Below, one piece after another: positions 35,729-47,900 of a stretch of DNA of 64,000 nucleotides. Source of the stretch: Phorcus lineatus (Eukaryota; Mollusca; Gastropoda; Trochida; Trochidae); contig OV121085.1 of the NCBI GenBank assembly GCA_921293015.1, positions 14,967,731 to 15,031,730 of the forward strand, given 5' to 3'. The stretch's first letter is position 1. Each line of letters begins with the position of its first letter. The position numbers and the translations under genes are program-made. The notes below the pieces were generated by a model. It was given only the letters and a program-made list of their open reading frames with translations. It did no database searches and had not been told where the DNA came from.

Positions 35729-36820
35729 CATGTCATACTTCAAATTTATATTTTAGATAAAAGTCAACATAAAAAGGATTCCATTTATTGAGCTTGGTCA
35801 TTGTTTACATCATTTGTGCTACTGATCTACTGATCAGAATAATTCTCACTGTCATTTTCACTATCTACATTGTCAAGTCCATACATCTCCAGGTCTCCAA
35901 GTAAAATGTTTATTTTATCCATGATCATGGAAGCCATATTGTATGACTAGCAAGTGTGCCATCACATCGACTGGTGTTAATAAATAGGAATACTTGTATA
36001 CAGCTTCCTCAACCAAGCATGTTGATAGACCAAACATTGATGTATACACCAAAGTATTACTAGACGTTTCAGCTTCAACACCTAATTGCAGACACTTCAG
36101 TTGTTGGCGAATAATATCCTTGTCCTTGTGTTACACTTCTCGACACAACTTTTCAGTGTCTGTGTTGTCTTCTTGCACTAACTCATTACTGGGTGTAAGC
36201 GCGGACATTTTTCCTGACAACACTTACATACAAGCACACATACATCACAGCAGTGATGTTTAAGCTTGATTGACACCTGTTCAAACAAATAACTTTCACA
36301 CACAATTTTGTGACATGTTACGTGCAAAATGAACCAAATTGGGCTCTGTTCTTTTCAAATTGGTTTTGCTGCTGAACCCTCACGTCCAGCTCTCCCCATT
36401 TGTTGGAGGAAGGTGTCCATTTCACGTGGCAGTCTAAAGTGAACCACGTTATCTACTGCTTTGAAGTTCACAACCATTCCTGCTGCATTGGTGCAGATTA
36501 GAATTCTGATGAAACCATCCTCTTTCTTCATGTCATCCCTAATTTTCTCTTTGACCGTCTCATTTGTTTTGCTGTGGTACATATTTGCATATGCATACCC
36601 ACGACCGAAGTGAGAAATTAAGGCTGAATATATTTTTGCACAGTCATTAATTGTGCTGCAGAAGACAAGATGCCTACCAAACTGATCACCCTTCGCTTCC
36701 AGTCCTTTCATTAACCAACTGAAGGTGTCCTTCACATTAGCTGTAGTTGACAACTGGTGGGAACTGATTTTAACGTTCGTTCTGTCTGATGAATCAAGAA
36801 TTACTGCTCTTGAAGAATGA

Positions 36821-37047
36821 GTGGTGATGGTGATGGTGAGTTGGTGTTTAACGCCGCTTTCAAGATTATTTCACTTATATCGCGGCTGCTAGTATTATTG
36901 CAGGGAGAAAGCCCGCAAAACTATTGTGGCTATGTGTCGCGGTGAAACCTGCGAGCATCTGCTGGAACTAGCGAACCATGGCGGGATTCGAACCACGGAC
37001 CTCCTGATCCGAAGCCGAACGCGCTAACCACTGCGCTATCCCGCTCC
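36821..37047 (-). mobile_element. tRNA-derived SINE, family 1, in helicase exon
   Basis: A 227-bp copy with a (GGTGAT)n tail on the left and an intact tRNA-like head on the right, flanked by a perfect 12-bp duplication (36809-36820 and 37048-37059, CTTGAAGAATGA). It splits the helicase between motif III and the DRTNV block. The middle of the SINE is shorter than in the reference copy. Confidence 0.93.
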
Positions 37048-38310
37048 CTTGAAGAATGAAATGAAATGAATGAAAGTTCTTATCCTGCTGAGTGGCGAGG
37101 CAGTTGCTGTCATTGCCATCATAGGTATCTTTGGAAATAAAGACCTTAGTTCTCCGATTTTGGAAAACCACTCTCGAAATGGTGATTCGTCAGACTTTCC
37201 CTCACCCCTAAAAAAAGTACAAGATTTATTGAGCCATCAGTATGTTTTGATAAGACAATCAAGTTTTTCTGAAAATTTAGATAAGATGAAACACTTAAAA
37301 TTTAGAATATAACATTTGCAATCTATGTATGTATGTTAATTGTGTATTGGTGAGTGCACCCCATGCAATGATAATGAAAGAAAAAAGCAGTAAACTAAAC
37401 TACAAGTGAAATATATAGGATAAATACAAGATTAATAAAAAAACATATATGTACGGTATGTCAGTTACCTGAAGGATTAGGTACATGATGTACCTATTGA
37501 ATATATTTACATATGAGAACATACAATTTACAATGATCAAAATAATGAAATCACTAAAAATCAGTATATAGACAAAATTTAATCGAGACATTTTACATAC
37601 TATTGTAATACTTGTGTGCCTCGTCCACTGCAATGACTTTAAGCCGTTGGGTAAACTTAGATGTTATCAAAACCTTTCGCCAAGTTATCTTTCCAACAAC
37701 ATGCTCAGGGCTGGTAAACACAAAGTCATAATCTCAATTCAAGATTGCTTCGTTTTCCTTCGGATCTTTGCCAATGTAAGTTGCTTTAAATCCAAGCGAT
37801 TCAAGTTAATCACACTGTTCTGTCATAAGCGTCGTGAGGGGAGCGATCACCAATACAGAGCCTCCTTCTTATATTACTGGTCATCTTCCCACGGCAAGGT
37901 GAAAATGTATCGAGATAGACTATCCATTTTCTACCTTGCCCTCATCGGTGACAAAACCTGTGATACGAAGCAGCGACACCTAACGTCATTACCGAGTTAC
38001 CACCCTTACTAGCTGCTAACCTGCTGCCAATGAAATGACCGTTTACATTAGAAACCTACGCCCAGCTTTTCATATTATGCTTTAGTCAGATGGATTATTT
38101 GCATGTATTCACTGACAGCAACATGAAATTAAATTTAAACAATTACATCACATCGGGCCGTATTCCTCAAGTAATTGATTTTTTTCTCCTTCTTTAAATG
38201 ATCCTTATTCAAGGCATTTGTTTTACGTCATAAGCAGTAAATTATTTACGAAAATAAAATTGTTGTGCACTGATACAAAGACAAAGAGCTTGTCACAATG
38301 AAATATCATT

Positions 38311-38362
38311 AATAACTGAAATATTTTTCAAAGCACGTTAAACCCCAACTCACTCACTCACT
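38311..38362 (+). repeat. Retroposon 3' tail fragment
   Basis: Close match to 32570-32621. It lies in intron 1 of the helicase pseudogene. Confidence 0.6.
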
Positions 38363-39176
38363 CGAAAAAATAAATCCCCGTTTTTCACGTGCAGCAGTCA
38401 ATATATATTTTACCAAATGATGCATTTACTCCCGTTTTGAAATTTTCGATCAAACCTAGTCGGCATCAAGTTTTCACAAATCCCATCTTGCGGTGTTCAG
38501 AATTTGAGTAAATCTCATCGTTTTTCTCAAACATAACACAAAACAATGGCGCCATTATAAAGGTTTTATAACGAATATTTCGCAATATTTTTGTTTGAAA
38601 AAGGATACATTTTATGAGAAACATTCAAAATTGAAACAACGAATTTCATTCGTAAAATAATTTCGTATTGACGTTTCTTTTGAAATTTACAAACTCTACA
38701 GTAAATATCGATCGACTTCAAACGTGATAGATCTACCCTGTATCCATCTAAACATATGCCTGAAATTACATTTGAAATTAATATTTTGAATAGTCTTCCC
38801 TTCAAACGCGACCGGTCCCTGCCGCTATCTTTGCCGTTGACATTTGAAGTTCATATTGAAAGCCGCCTTCTGATTGGCCTATCAGAAAGGCCTGCAGTGG
38901 GTTAAACTCTTAGCACAGAAAATGTGGGCCGTGATGTCAAGGGCAAAACGGAAAGAGTTCGAAATCTTTTCGTTTCGGCCTTGACGTTGTGAAGATCATT
39001 ACTGGTACACACTCGTATGTTAGAGATTTGCCACTCCCTGTTCGGGTCGAGATGAAGACATCATTTTCTGCCATAAACGCTTCGATCGATCCAGTCTGTT
39101 TTTTCGTGAGAGATTCAATATTGAATTGTCTTTTCACATTGTCGAAAATTTCGCTTCGAGTTCTAGAGGTCGCCAT

Positions 39177-40948
39177 CTTGGTCTAACTGGGTTCGTAACG
39201 AGCGATTTAATTGGTCAATGCAAGGGACGTAACTCGGTTCGTCCTACAAGGGGTGCTGATAGAGTCACAACTTTCCCGTCGAGTTGTCGCAAGGGTGAAT
39301 ATGAACTTCTTGTAAATGCATATCTCGCCCGATGCGTGCGGAATTTTGAGGCTATTGACTATTTGGAGAATACAAACGAGGTACTGGTGATTATGGGAAA
39401 TATGCACGAGGTGAGATAATGCTTACAGTCACGAGCTCATTATTTCTACGATTTCATTTCTACAGTAATCAACCTTGTCGATTTGTTCACTCTCTAAATT
39501 ACATAAATGTAATCACAAAACAAAAGAGAAATCTTGCATTTTACACACTCGAGTAGTGTTGTGGTAAGTGACAACGATCAGTTGATAGATGTTCATGCGC
39601 GGGTAAAACAAAATGTCTCAAGAAGTAAATTAACCAACAACTCTAAACAATGTTTTAAAACTGACTGAAAATATTGTTCCTACCGAAAATAGGACATATT
39701 TTTTAAATTTCATATTTTCATAAACGTTTAGATCATAACAACAAATACTCAAAACGCTATGCATAAATTATTGTATTTGAATTATTGAGACGTTACGGCC
39801 TACGTATTACTATACAGCTCATGTGACTGACACAACATAACGAAAAATAAAATAAAAACATTCAAATTTCAACAGATAAATATAGTAAAATATCTGTCAT
39901 ACAAAAGAGGCACCTGATAGGGCATGGACTAAGCTTCTAAAGTATAATAAAAGCTTGTTGTATATATATCACCTGATGTATCGCCTCATACCACACAAGA
40001 CGTCCCTTTCTAGTACATTTCCAAAATAAACCTCGCACTTAAGGTTTATGCTATAATATATTTAAATTTTGTAAAAACGTCTCTTAATTCTTTCAAGATT
40101 AACCAACTACATCGAGTCATGCTAATATTCCCGAGTATCATCGAGTCATGAATATATTCCCATCAAACAATGCTTTAGTGTCAAACATTGACTACGTAAA
40201 TACGCAGGTGTTAACTGTTTTACACCTTTGTGGTGAAAGTTAACCTATTCAATTCGCCAATAATATATTCAACCTGCACATGTAGATTGTTCAAAACGTG
40301 TCCTATTTCCTTCATTCCAAATATCACAATCATTTAGTATAAGAGTTAATTCTTGCAAAAAAATTATTTTCAATGTCGATATGATTGTTCGATCCGGTTG
40401 GAAGGGGGAGGTGCTTCTATCGAAATTCTCAATCAATGTTTGCAAAGGTTAGATTTAAGACTCTAAACGAATATAAACGCTATATAGATCATTCAACATC
40501 AATTCAGCCGGACACTTGTGGTTTGAATGAGTCAGTTGAAATAAGGAGTTTTAATAATTATGCGTAATTAATATGATCACTACTGAAACGAGTAGTCTAT
40601 TCCCAATGATAAACATAACATTTTAATAAATGGCTGTATCACTGACTCAGAAAAAAATACGAGTTGTTTTGTCAACTACCTTTCGCTTAATTGAGGTAAG
40701 TTTGAGGGGAAGTAAAAACGGAGACAAACTCGATGGAATCATTGTCAATTAAATAAAAAAAATATGATTGTCACAATTAGCTGTAGCAAACAAATAAGAA
40801 GTAGGCTATTATGTTTTATCAGGCAATAAATTGTTTATTTTTTGTGCACTTCAACCGAGTTATCTTGCACCTGTTACTTGCATACTTATTGGGGAATAAG
40901 AAACCTCCTTTACAGAAATCAAACACAATTTACAGAATAAGTAAATAT

Positions 40949-40955
<7 letters not shown>
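39177..40955. other. Upstream of helicase pseudogene; no firm gene
   Basis: A divergent plus-strand frame at 39181-39413 ends at a good donor-like CACGAG|GTGAGA and could be an exon (it includes ELLVNAYLARCVRNFEAIDY), but no start, partner exon or family was found. The rest is AT-rich. Confidence 0.3.

Positions 40956-41012
<57 letters not shown>
40956..41012. repeat. (TA)n microsatellite
   Basis: Nearly perfect TA repeat of about 57 bp. Confidence 0.97.
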
Positions 41013-41015
<3 letters not shown>

Positions 41016-41736
41016 GACATAAACAATATAAAAACTTGAATAACTTTAATTATATTAAACATCAAAGCAAAAATTTCATCTATTTAATGTATCAAACAAC
41101 ATCATTATTTTCGTCTGGTAAAATACATAAAACGTAGGTCAACATGAAATATTGAAGAAAGTAGTTATGAAAACACAATTTAATGTTCTTACTTTGGGAT
41201 ATGAAAAAAAATACCTATATCCTAATATGGGGCAAAACTATTATGTAAGTCAAGAGTTATTAGAAAGATCTAGCCACATGTCACTCGTTGTACATTTCAT
41301 TCTGATTGGTATGAAGTTATTTACAAGAGTGATGTTATTAAGGAGACTACTTTGAAAAACCCTATGAATACATTTATCATTTCGAACAGCTAAGAGCAAT
41401 ACATGTGCGGATTGATACATATACCGTAGCATTTCAATTACTTAATACATTTTCTACGAAATTTATGCGAAGTCTCTGCAACAAAGAATTAAAACAACAT
41501 TTATAATTTTGATTAGTTGATATCAACTTTGTTCCTCATTTGATTTTACATCTAAAATGACATTTTCATGTTACTATTTGAAAAAAAACGCAATTACGAT
41601 TATTAACACGTTCAGGGTAAACTTCAAACTATAGTTATGGCTATAATGATAAATAAATATCAAACTGTCAGTACTAATGTTGTTATGCTTGGTAGAGTGT
41701 GAACTGACAAACTAATATATGAAACATCCAATCACT
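41013..41736 (-). other. Downstream of receptor stop codon (3' UTR and flank)
   Basis: Lies after the receptor stop on the minus strand and should hold its 3' UTR. No clear AATAAA was picked out. No other gene seen. Confidence 0.35.
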
Positions 41737-41977
41737 TCATTTAGCCTTGATCTTCCCATAACCATGCTGGTCATGATTACTGTACACTTTCAGCTGATCA
41801 TACGTGTTTTCAGAGTGAATCGGAACATCCTTCGTCTTGTTATAGTCCACATCCGGTTGGCCATCTTGGACAACACCGAGTCCTTCGCCAATCTCTGCAT
41901 ACGTATTGTCTTTTTGGGACGTATCAGACACGTATTTTGTACTTTTCTCTCTTTGAGATCGTGGACGAATCACTTTT
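41737..41977 (-). CDS. Receptor exon 16: cytoplasmic tail and stop
   Basis: The acceptor is TTTTAG and the stop is TGA at 41737-41739. It encodes a basic stop-transfer segment (KVIRPRSQREK) and a hydrophilic tail with tyrosine motifs NTYAEI, NTYDQL and VYSNH. YAEI and YDQL fit YxxI/L immunoreceptor-type motifs but are about 29 residues apart, wider than a classical ITAM. YSN fits a Grb2 SH2 site. Signalling through phosphotyrosine is inferred. Confidence 0.88.
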
Positions 41978-44900
41978 CTAAAATGTAAATGAAGTTAAAT
42001 TTATTCATGGCATAAGGGCATACATTTCTCTGTGAAATATTAGGGTATTGCACAGATTGTACTAGTATATACAACATCACCTGTAAATACATCTTCAGGA
42101 TAGCATTGATTGTAAGGATGTAATGATACTCAATACGATTCTGGTATTGTGTACCAATATTTGTGTATATTTTATAACCGGTAAGTAAAAGGACACTTTT
42201 GACATGATCACCACAAATAATTTGACTTAATATAAATGAAACAGATTACACTTTCATGATACGCTAAACATATAGATAACATAACTAGGTATTATCTCCA
42301 TTAGATTCAATACACATGTCACATGGTTGAAAACTACGAAAACTTTCTTATTTGTTTATGCCTTTGAGACATTACTAAATTACCTATAAAGGAATGTTTT
42401 TACGAAGTCACTACAAAATGCACAAATTGTATAAGGTATTACATACACGTAGAGAACCAGGAGAACAGCAGCCAGCACAACCAGCACAGCACCTCCAACG
42501 ATGGCACCAATGATTGGTAGAGGCAGAGAATTAACTGAAAGAGATGGTAGTTCGTTATTTGGTCATTTCGCTTAATGTATCATGAATACCCGATGTATTT
42601 AATGTACCCTTTGAAGAGGGAAGTTAATTTATATCATATCAAATATAAACTGATCTTACCCAGATATGCATATACTTTATTGAAATTAGAGATGCAAAAC
42701 AATAACTTGCAAATATCAGTCAGATATCTCAGGTAAAATATAATTGATCAAAAGTGTTTAGGAGCATAACAGATGACATTATAGATTATACTACGTTGAT
42801 ACCCTCCCTCATTACATATCACTTAAATTACATAAGAGCCAATCAAATATAAACCGGTGTTATCCAGATGCAAACAATTAAAAGATCAGTCAGGCATTTT
42901 CAGTAAAATGTTATTGATAAAAAGTGTTTAAGAGAAAAACACATGGCATAATAGATTATACATAGGTTGATACCCTCCCTCATTTAAATGACATAAGAGC
43001 AAATAACATCAACAGCTAAGGATTCACGTTACCTTTTACGACAAGCGTAAACTCCACGTACTCTCCTTCCGAGCATGCAACTCTTGTACAGGCGAAGAGC
43101 CAAACTCTGTAAATGCATTGAAAGAGCAACTCATAGAAATGAAATGAAATACTTCCGACGACACTTGATGTAGATATCATTTTAATGATGACTGGATGCG
43201 TCGCATTTCGACTTTGTAGTTTGTAAAACTCATTATTAAAATAGCCATAAACAATATGTGTAACTATTCTCTTATATCCCACACTGATATACATACAATT
43301 TGTAATTTGTAATGCTTTTCTATAGGCAAATATAAATTTTTACCAAAATAATTCAGTCAAAAAGTAGTAAACATGAAAACATAGTAAGAATCAATAGTCG
43401 ATAAAAGGATTCATCAAACTTACCTGTAGGTTCGATCAACGGGTAAAGGTCCATTACAGAATCTGCTTTGATCTTGAACTCCACAGCTCTCTTCACCAAG
43501 AACAAACCTTATCTCATCTGACGCTGGGAATCGACAGTAAAATATAAAATACACATACACATGGTGTTAATAAACATGCATCATAATATTAAACAAGTTA
43601 AGTCTTCATTAATATCATAAACTTCCTTTATATTGAAATACAACAAAACTACGACCCTGTAACAAGTCCCTGTTATTTTATATTTTACCTGAAAATTAAT
43701 TAAGTACACCATGAAAATAATAAATGAGGCTGTTTTTACAATTGCTTACATATATTTGCTGAAAATACAAAAGCTTTGATTTCAATGCCAAATGCGAATG
43801 GTAAAATGTATAAATAATTTTAACAGTTTTGAATTATTTACGTTAAAGGAGACTATATGCTGTCTGAATATGTAAACATTTTTTAGGTAAGATTTTATCA
43901 GATCAAATTATTCATGTTTACTTTGAAGAACGTATGAATTTTTAATTCATTTGAAATTGATAAATAAAGTGAAAGAGGAAATAATTCAAAAAATGAGTTT
44001 CAAATCATCCCTTTTTTGTTTGTTATATTATCTAACAATTATTTACAGTATTCTTATACCATGTCTACAAATGAAATTCAACAGCAGAATACCTTCTTTC
44101 CCTTTCAACCAGTCATCACCTGTAGCTCGATACCATGTTTTGAAGCTGACACTGGATGATGTGTCCCAGTTGGGTGATTCGTCATAGTCTTCTGCTGTCT
44201 TCACCTCTTTAACGTTTCCTGGGATTAGAAGCATTTATTTACAGATAAATACAGACGTAAATATGAAATTAACATGTATCTCATGTCTGTCCCCAATATC
44301 AAACAAGAACCATTGTTAAATTTGACATATGACAATTCTCTAACTCAATTTATAAACATCACACATGGTATTCTGATATGATATAACTCACTGGTACAAC
44401 ATGAATCTTCAAATCAAATTAGTTTTCAAATGATATCGATTTTATGTGGATGAGCATCCTCATTTGATTTCTTAATTTGGACTGAAAAGATGGACAAGTC
44501 AAAATGACGACTGGTCATTAAGCGGTCGTTGCTTAAGGCGTTTTACGTTGGAAGATGAAAGATTAGTACTGGTGTATTAAGAAAATCAGTACTTACAATG
44601 CATTATTCACCAAATAGAAAATAAGCAAATAGTAGCCAAAATAACTTAAAGGTAATAGCTTTTTTATGATAAAGATACATATGGAATGTTCTCCTGGAAC
44701 CTTCACAGCGTGATTGTTTATAACAAAAAAATAATGTGATGATACTGAAAAATTTAATTTTCGACTTATTATTATTGACTTTAATCATCCTATAAATTGA
44801 TCCAACTTACTTATAGGACACTCTCCTTTAGCGCACACAAGTATTCCACTTTTAACGATCACACCATTTGAGTTATCAAATAAGCAAGACAGACAAGTCA

Positions 44901-47900
44901 AGAGTATCACACTCTTTTCGGTTTCTGTTCTTCTCACAACGTCTATTATTGGCCGCTCAGAATTCCTCATTGATGGGGCTGCAAATGAACCAAAATGATA
45001 AGTAATTGTAAAAAAGTCTTTTTCTCGTCATTTTGCTACTGGTGCTTAGTCACGTGACACTGACGTGAATATAAGACCACTGTCTTTCAAGGATTTATGT
45101 TAAGCTCCGAAGGGCTGTCATCCATTAAACAATCCATAGACGTTTCGCTATGTTACACTCTATATAGTAGTCCGTTTTTTTCTCCATTTTTCGGCACATG
45201 TGTTTTTTTTGGTATACGAATTGCTTATGGATGGTACAAAAAATATTAAGGCTTGAAAGACTGAATACGAGAGTCTTCAAAAACAAATTCTTTTGCCCCT
45301 TCCAATTTATATTTTCTAAATTAAGACAAGGTTATTTCACTTTATGTTAAAAAGGTTTATCAGGTCTCGTACTATCAATATCAACAGCTTTACAATTGAG
45401 TGCTCGTGTAGTTTGCTGTTGGTACAGTGTCTGCTAGCGGTTTTGTTGGACTGTGTATAGGGGGTCGAATCCCGCAAAGGACAACTGCCAAAATACTACA
45501 TGAATGTTTACTTATGCAGAAATAGTTATCCCGTTTATGTTTTTCATTTTACCTTCTTCTTCAGTAAGCAAAGTTTCCTGATCAGTCCGCCCCTTCCCCT
45601 CTTCATTGTAAGCAGCAACAACCACGTCATAAGCAGTAGCTGGTAGCAGTGACAAGCTATAGCGTACCAAAAAGTTTATACTATTTAGATCCGACTGGGA
45701 GATCATTGCGTTATTCTCTCTTTCACAGCTGATTTCAAATGGCTCAGTAACATTCTGAAATGGTGAAGAAACATCATTCATGACCACCCTGTTCTTATGT
45801 TGTTTTCTACATGTGCAAAAAATTCATAAAAAAGAAAGGAAAGCATCATACGAATATACTAGTTTTTGTAGAATTCTATGGGAAACGCTAATAATCTTTT
45901 TATATTTAATGTTTCATTAACTTTAAAGATAAGTCTATAGTATGCCATCTATATACATATAATGTGGATAACACGCTTTGCCATGAAAATGCCGTTAAAA
46001 CAAGCACTCAAAAGATATATGAAATATATTTCAACTGATATTGAAGTTACTACATATGTGTAAAACTTTATATATATACTCCCTCTTTCCGACTTAAATA
46101 AGTCACAAAGTGACCAGCTACAATATCCATTGCAATGTAAATCTTGTCAGTCTTATATTATTTTCAAAGCACGTTGTTAACTAAAATGTTTTATTATCAT
46201 TCACAACAAAGTGTATTAAATGTTTACCATTGACTGCAGGCACTCTGTACATACGATGTTTATTCTCTGAACACACGTAGCAGAGTTATACACTTCAATT
46301 GAGTACTTAAACAGAGCTCCCTTTGTGTTGATTGGACGTTTCCATGACAACGAGGCTGCACGTGAACTGACTTCATAGACAGATAGGCCAACGACGGCTT
46401 CGGATGCTGCAAATCCATGGTCATCAATTTATTTCATTATTTAAGACTTAGTATCAATAAAGACTTACAACAATAAACGGCTATGATAAATAATGAGAAA
46501 AAACAATCATATTATTATTAGGCAACCATACCTGACTATCAAGCAATCGACCTCACCCTAGTTTGAAAAAAAACTAGCTGAACTTTTGCTTTTAAAATAA
46601 TAAGGTTGATGGCTTAAGACTTGGAAATGTATGCCCGAGGACATAAAACCGTTCCTAATAACGTCACGTTTAAACAAGAGGTCGGCTACGAAATAATTAT
46701 ACGTAATAACTATTTATAATTGTTTGTTTCGTTACTTTTTTATTCAATACGTGATTACACATGCGTAGCCTTTTGAGTCTTACCATCTTACTGAAGATTA
46801 CCATGGACTGCGGAAAACAATTTGAACTTCGAGTTTGATTTGGTTTAACTGTTGGGATTTAAGTTCAAATGAACAACTCACCCTCAGCCCTTACTCGTAT
46901 TCTCTGTGTAAACGGATCACTGGACACACCATAGCTGTTGGTGATGACAGCGAGATTGTAAGGCAATCCAGCTGCTACACCAGGGAAACTTGCTGATAAT
47001 ATATCCTGAGAACCAGAAGCTGATCTTTCAATGCTGTACCCATTTCGAGTAAGAGTCACAGTGTAGGAGTCAGCCCTTCCATCAGCTTTATAGAAGTTTA
47101 TCTGGGCTGTTGGTTCAGTCAAGGAAGTTGATGGTGCTAGACCTGAAGTTTGTGCAGGCTCTGAAACGATTAACTTTCAATGAGATTCAACCATGAACTC
47201 TTTGATCAAATGCGACATCGTCACAAAATGTGAGCTTGAGCGTCAATTGCTAGATATGTAGCAATACCACCCTGTAGAATAGGCCTTTAAAACCATTTGT
47301 CATCAGGTAGAAATAACGTTATAGCTGCTTCATCCAAGTTACTTGGAAGAACTTGATCAGAATTGCTCTTTGCCGATGAACATAAAGTGTATAACCAATT
47401 TGAGAAATAAAGCAAAATAACATACTTATTTTTTTTCATCTGTAATTTATATGATCGATTATAATTCTACGTCCGGAATGTTATGAAAATGACGAGAAAA
47501 CTTTTATAACGTTTCTGACTTAAACTATTTTCAGAAAAAAAATTTGTAGGGAAAACTGACCGAGGTGCAGACACCCCACGAGGCCTAACTTCTGACACAA
47601 TTGACTTGGAGCTGAGGCAATTTCGGCAATATGTTTGCTTTCTATCTACTTATCTTTCCTGTTTGTTGTTTTATTTTTTTTTTTAATCCACAGTTTCAAT
47701 AACGTTTCCTATCAAACTTTTGCTGAGAGATACAATAAATGGATTCTAGAAAGAAAATGGCGAGATATTTTTGTTTTAATGTAAATTTTGACTCTCGGCT
47801 AAGGGAATGTAGGAAGCACAAAACATATTTAACAATGTATTAATCAACAACGAGAAGCAGCCAAATAGTCAATTTTATTTGAATAGAGATACATATAAAG

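Larger units (their letters stand above)
35826..39176 (-). pseudogene. RecQ-like ATP-dependent helicase pseudogene
   Basis: Exon 1 (39176-39003) has a true ATG and Walker A (RTGSGKS), then a donor GTAATG. Exon 2 (about 37867-37612) has APLTTLMTEQC, FTSPEHVVG and the DEAH box VIAVDEAH, but carries in-frame stops TAA at 37806-37808 and TGA at 37734-37736. Exon 3 starts after an acceptor at 37208 with FREWFSKIGELRSL and motif III MTATAS. It is cut by a SINE, then resumes in another frame with DSSDRTNV, HLVFCSTINDCAKIYSAL and motif VI QQMGRAGREG. After a stop at 36355, a cysteine-rich block (HHCCDVCVLVCKCC, about 36220-36260) and an acidic C terminus (MYGLDNVDSEND) survive in shifting frames. The architecture is that of a RecQ-type helicase; this copy is dead. 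Confidence 0.9.

Noticed and set aside
36960-37045. Possible tRNA gene
   Set aside because: This is the head of a family-1 SINE with target duplication, not a functional tRNA gene.
45420-45490. tRNA-like stretch with GGTCGAATCCC
   Set aside because: Has a B-box-like sequence but no cloverleaf could be drawn; more likely an eroded SINE head in a receptor intron, too degraded to call.
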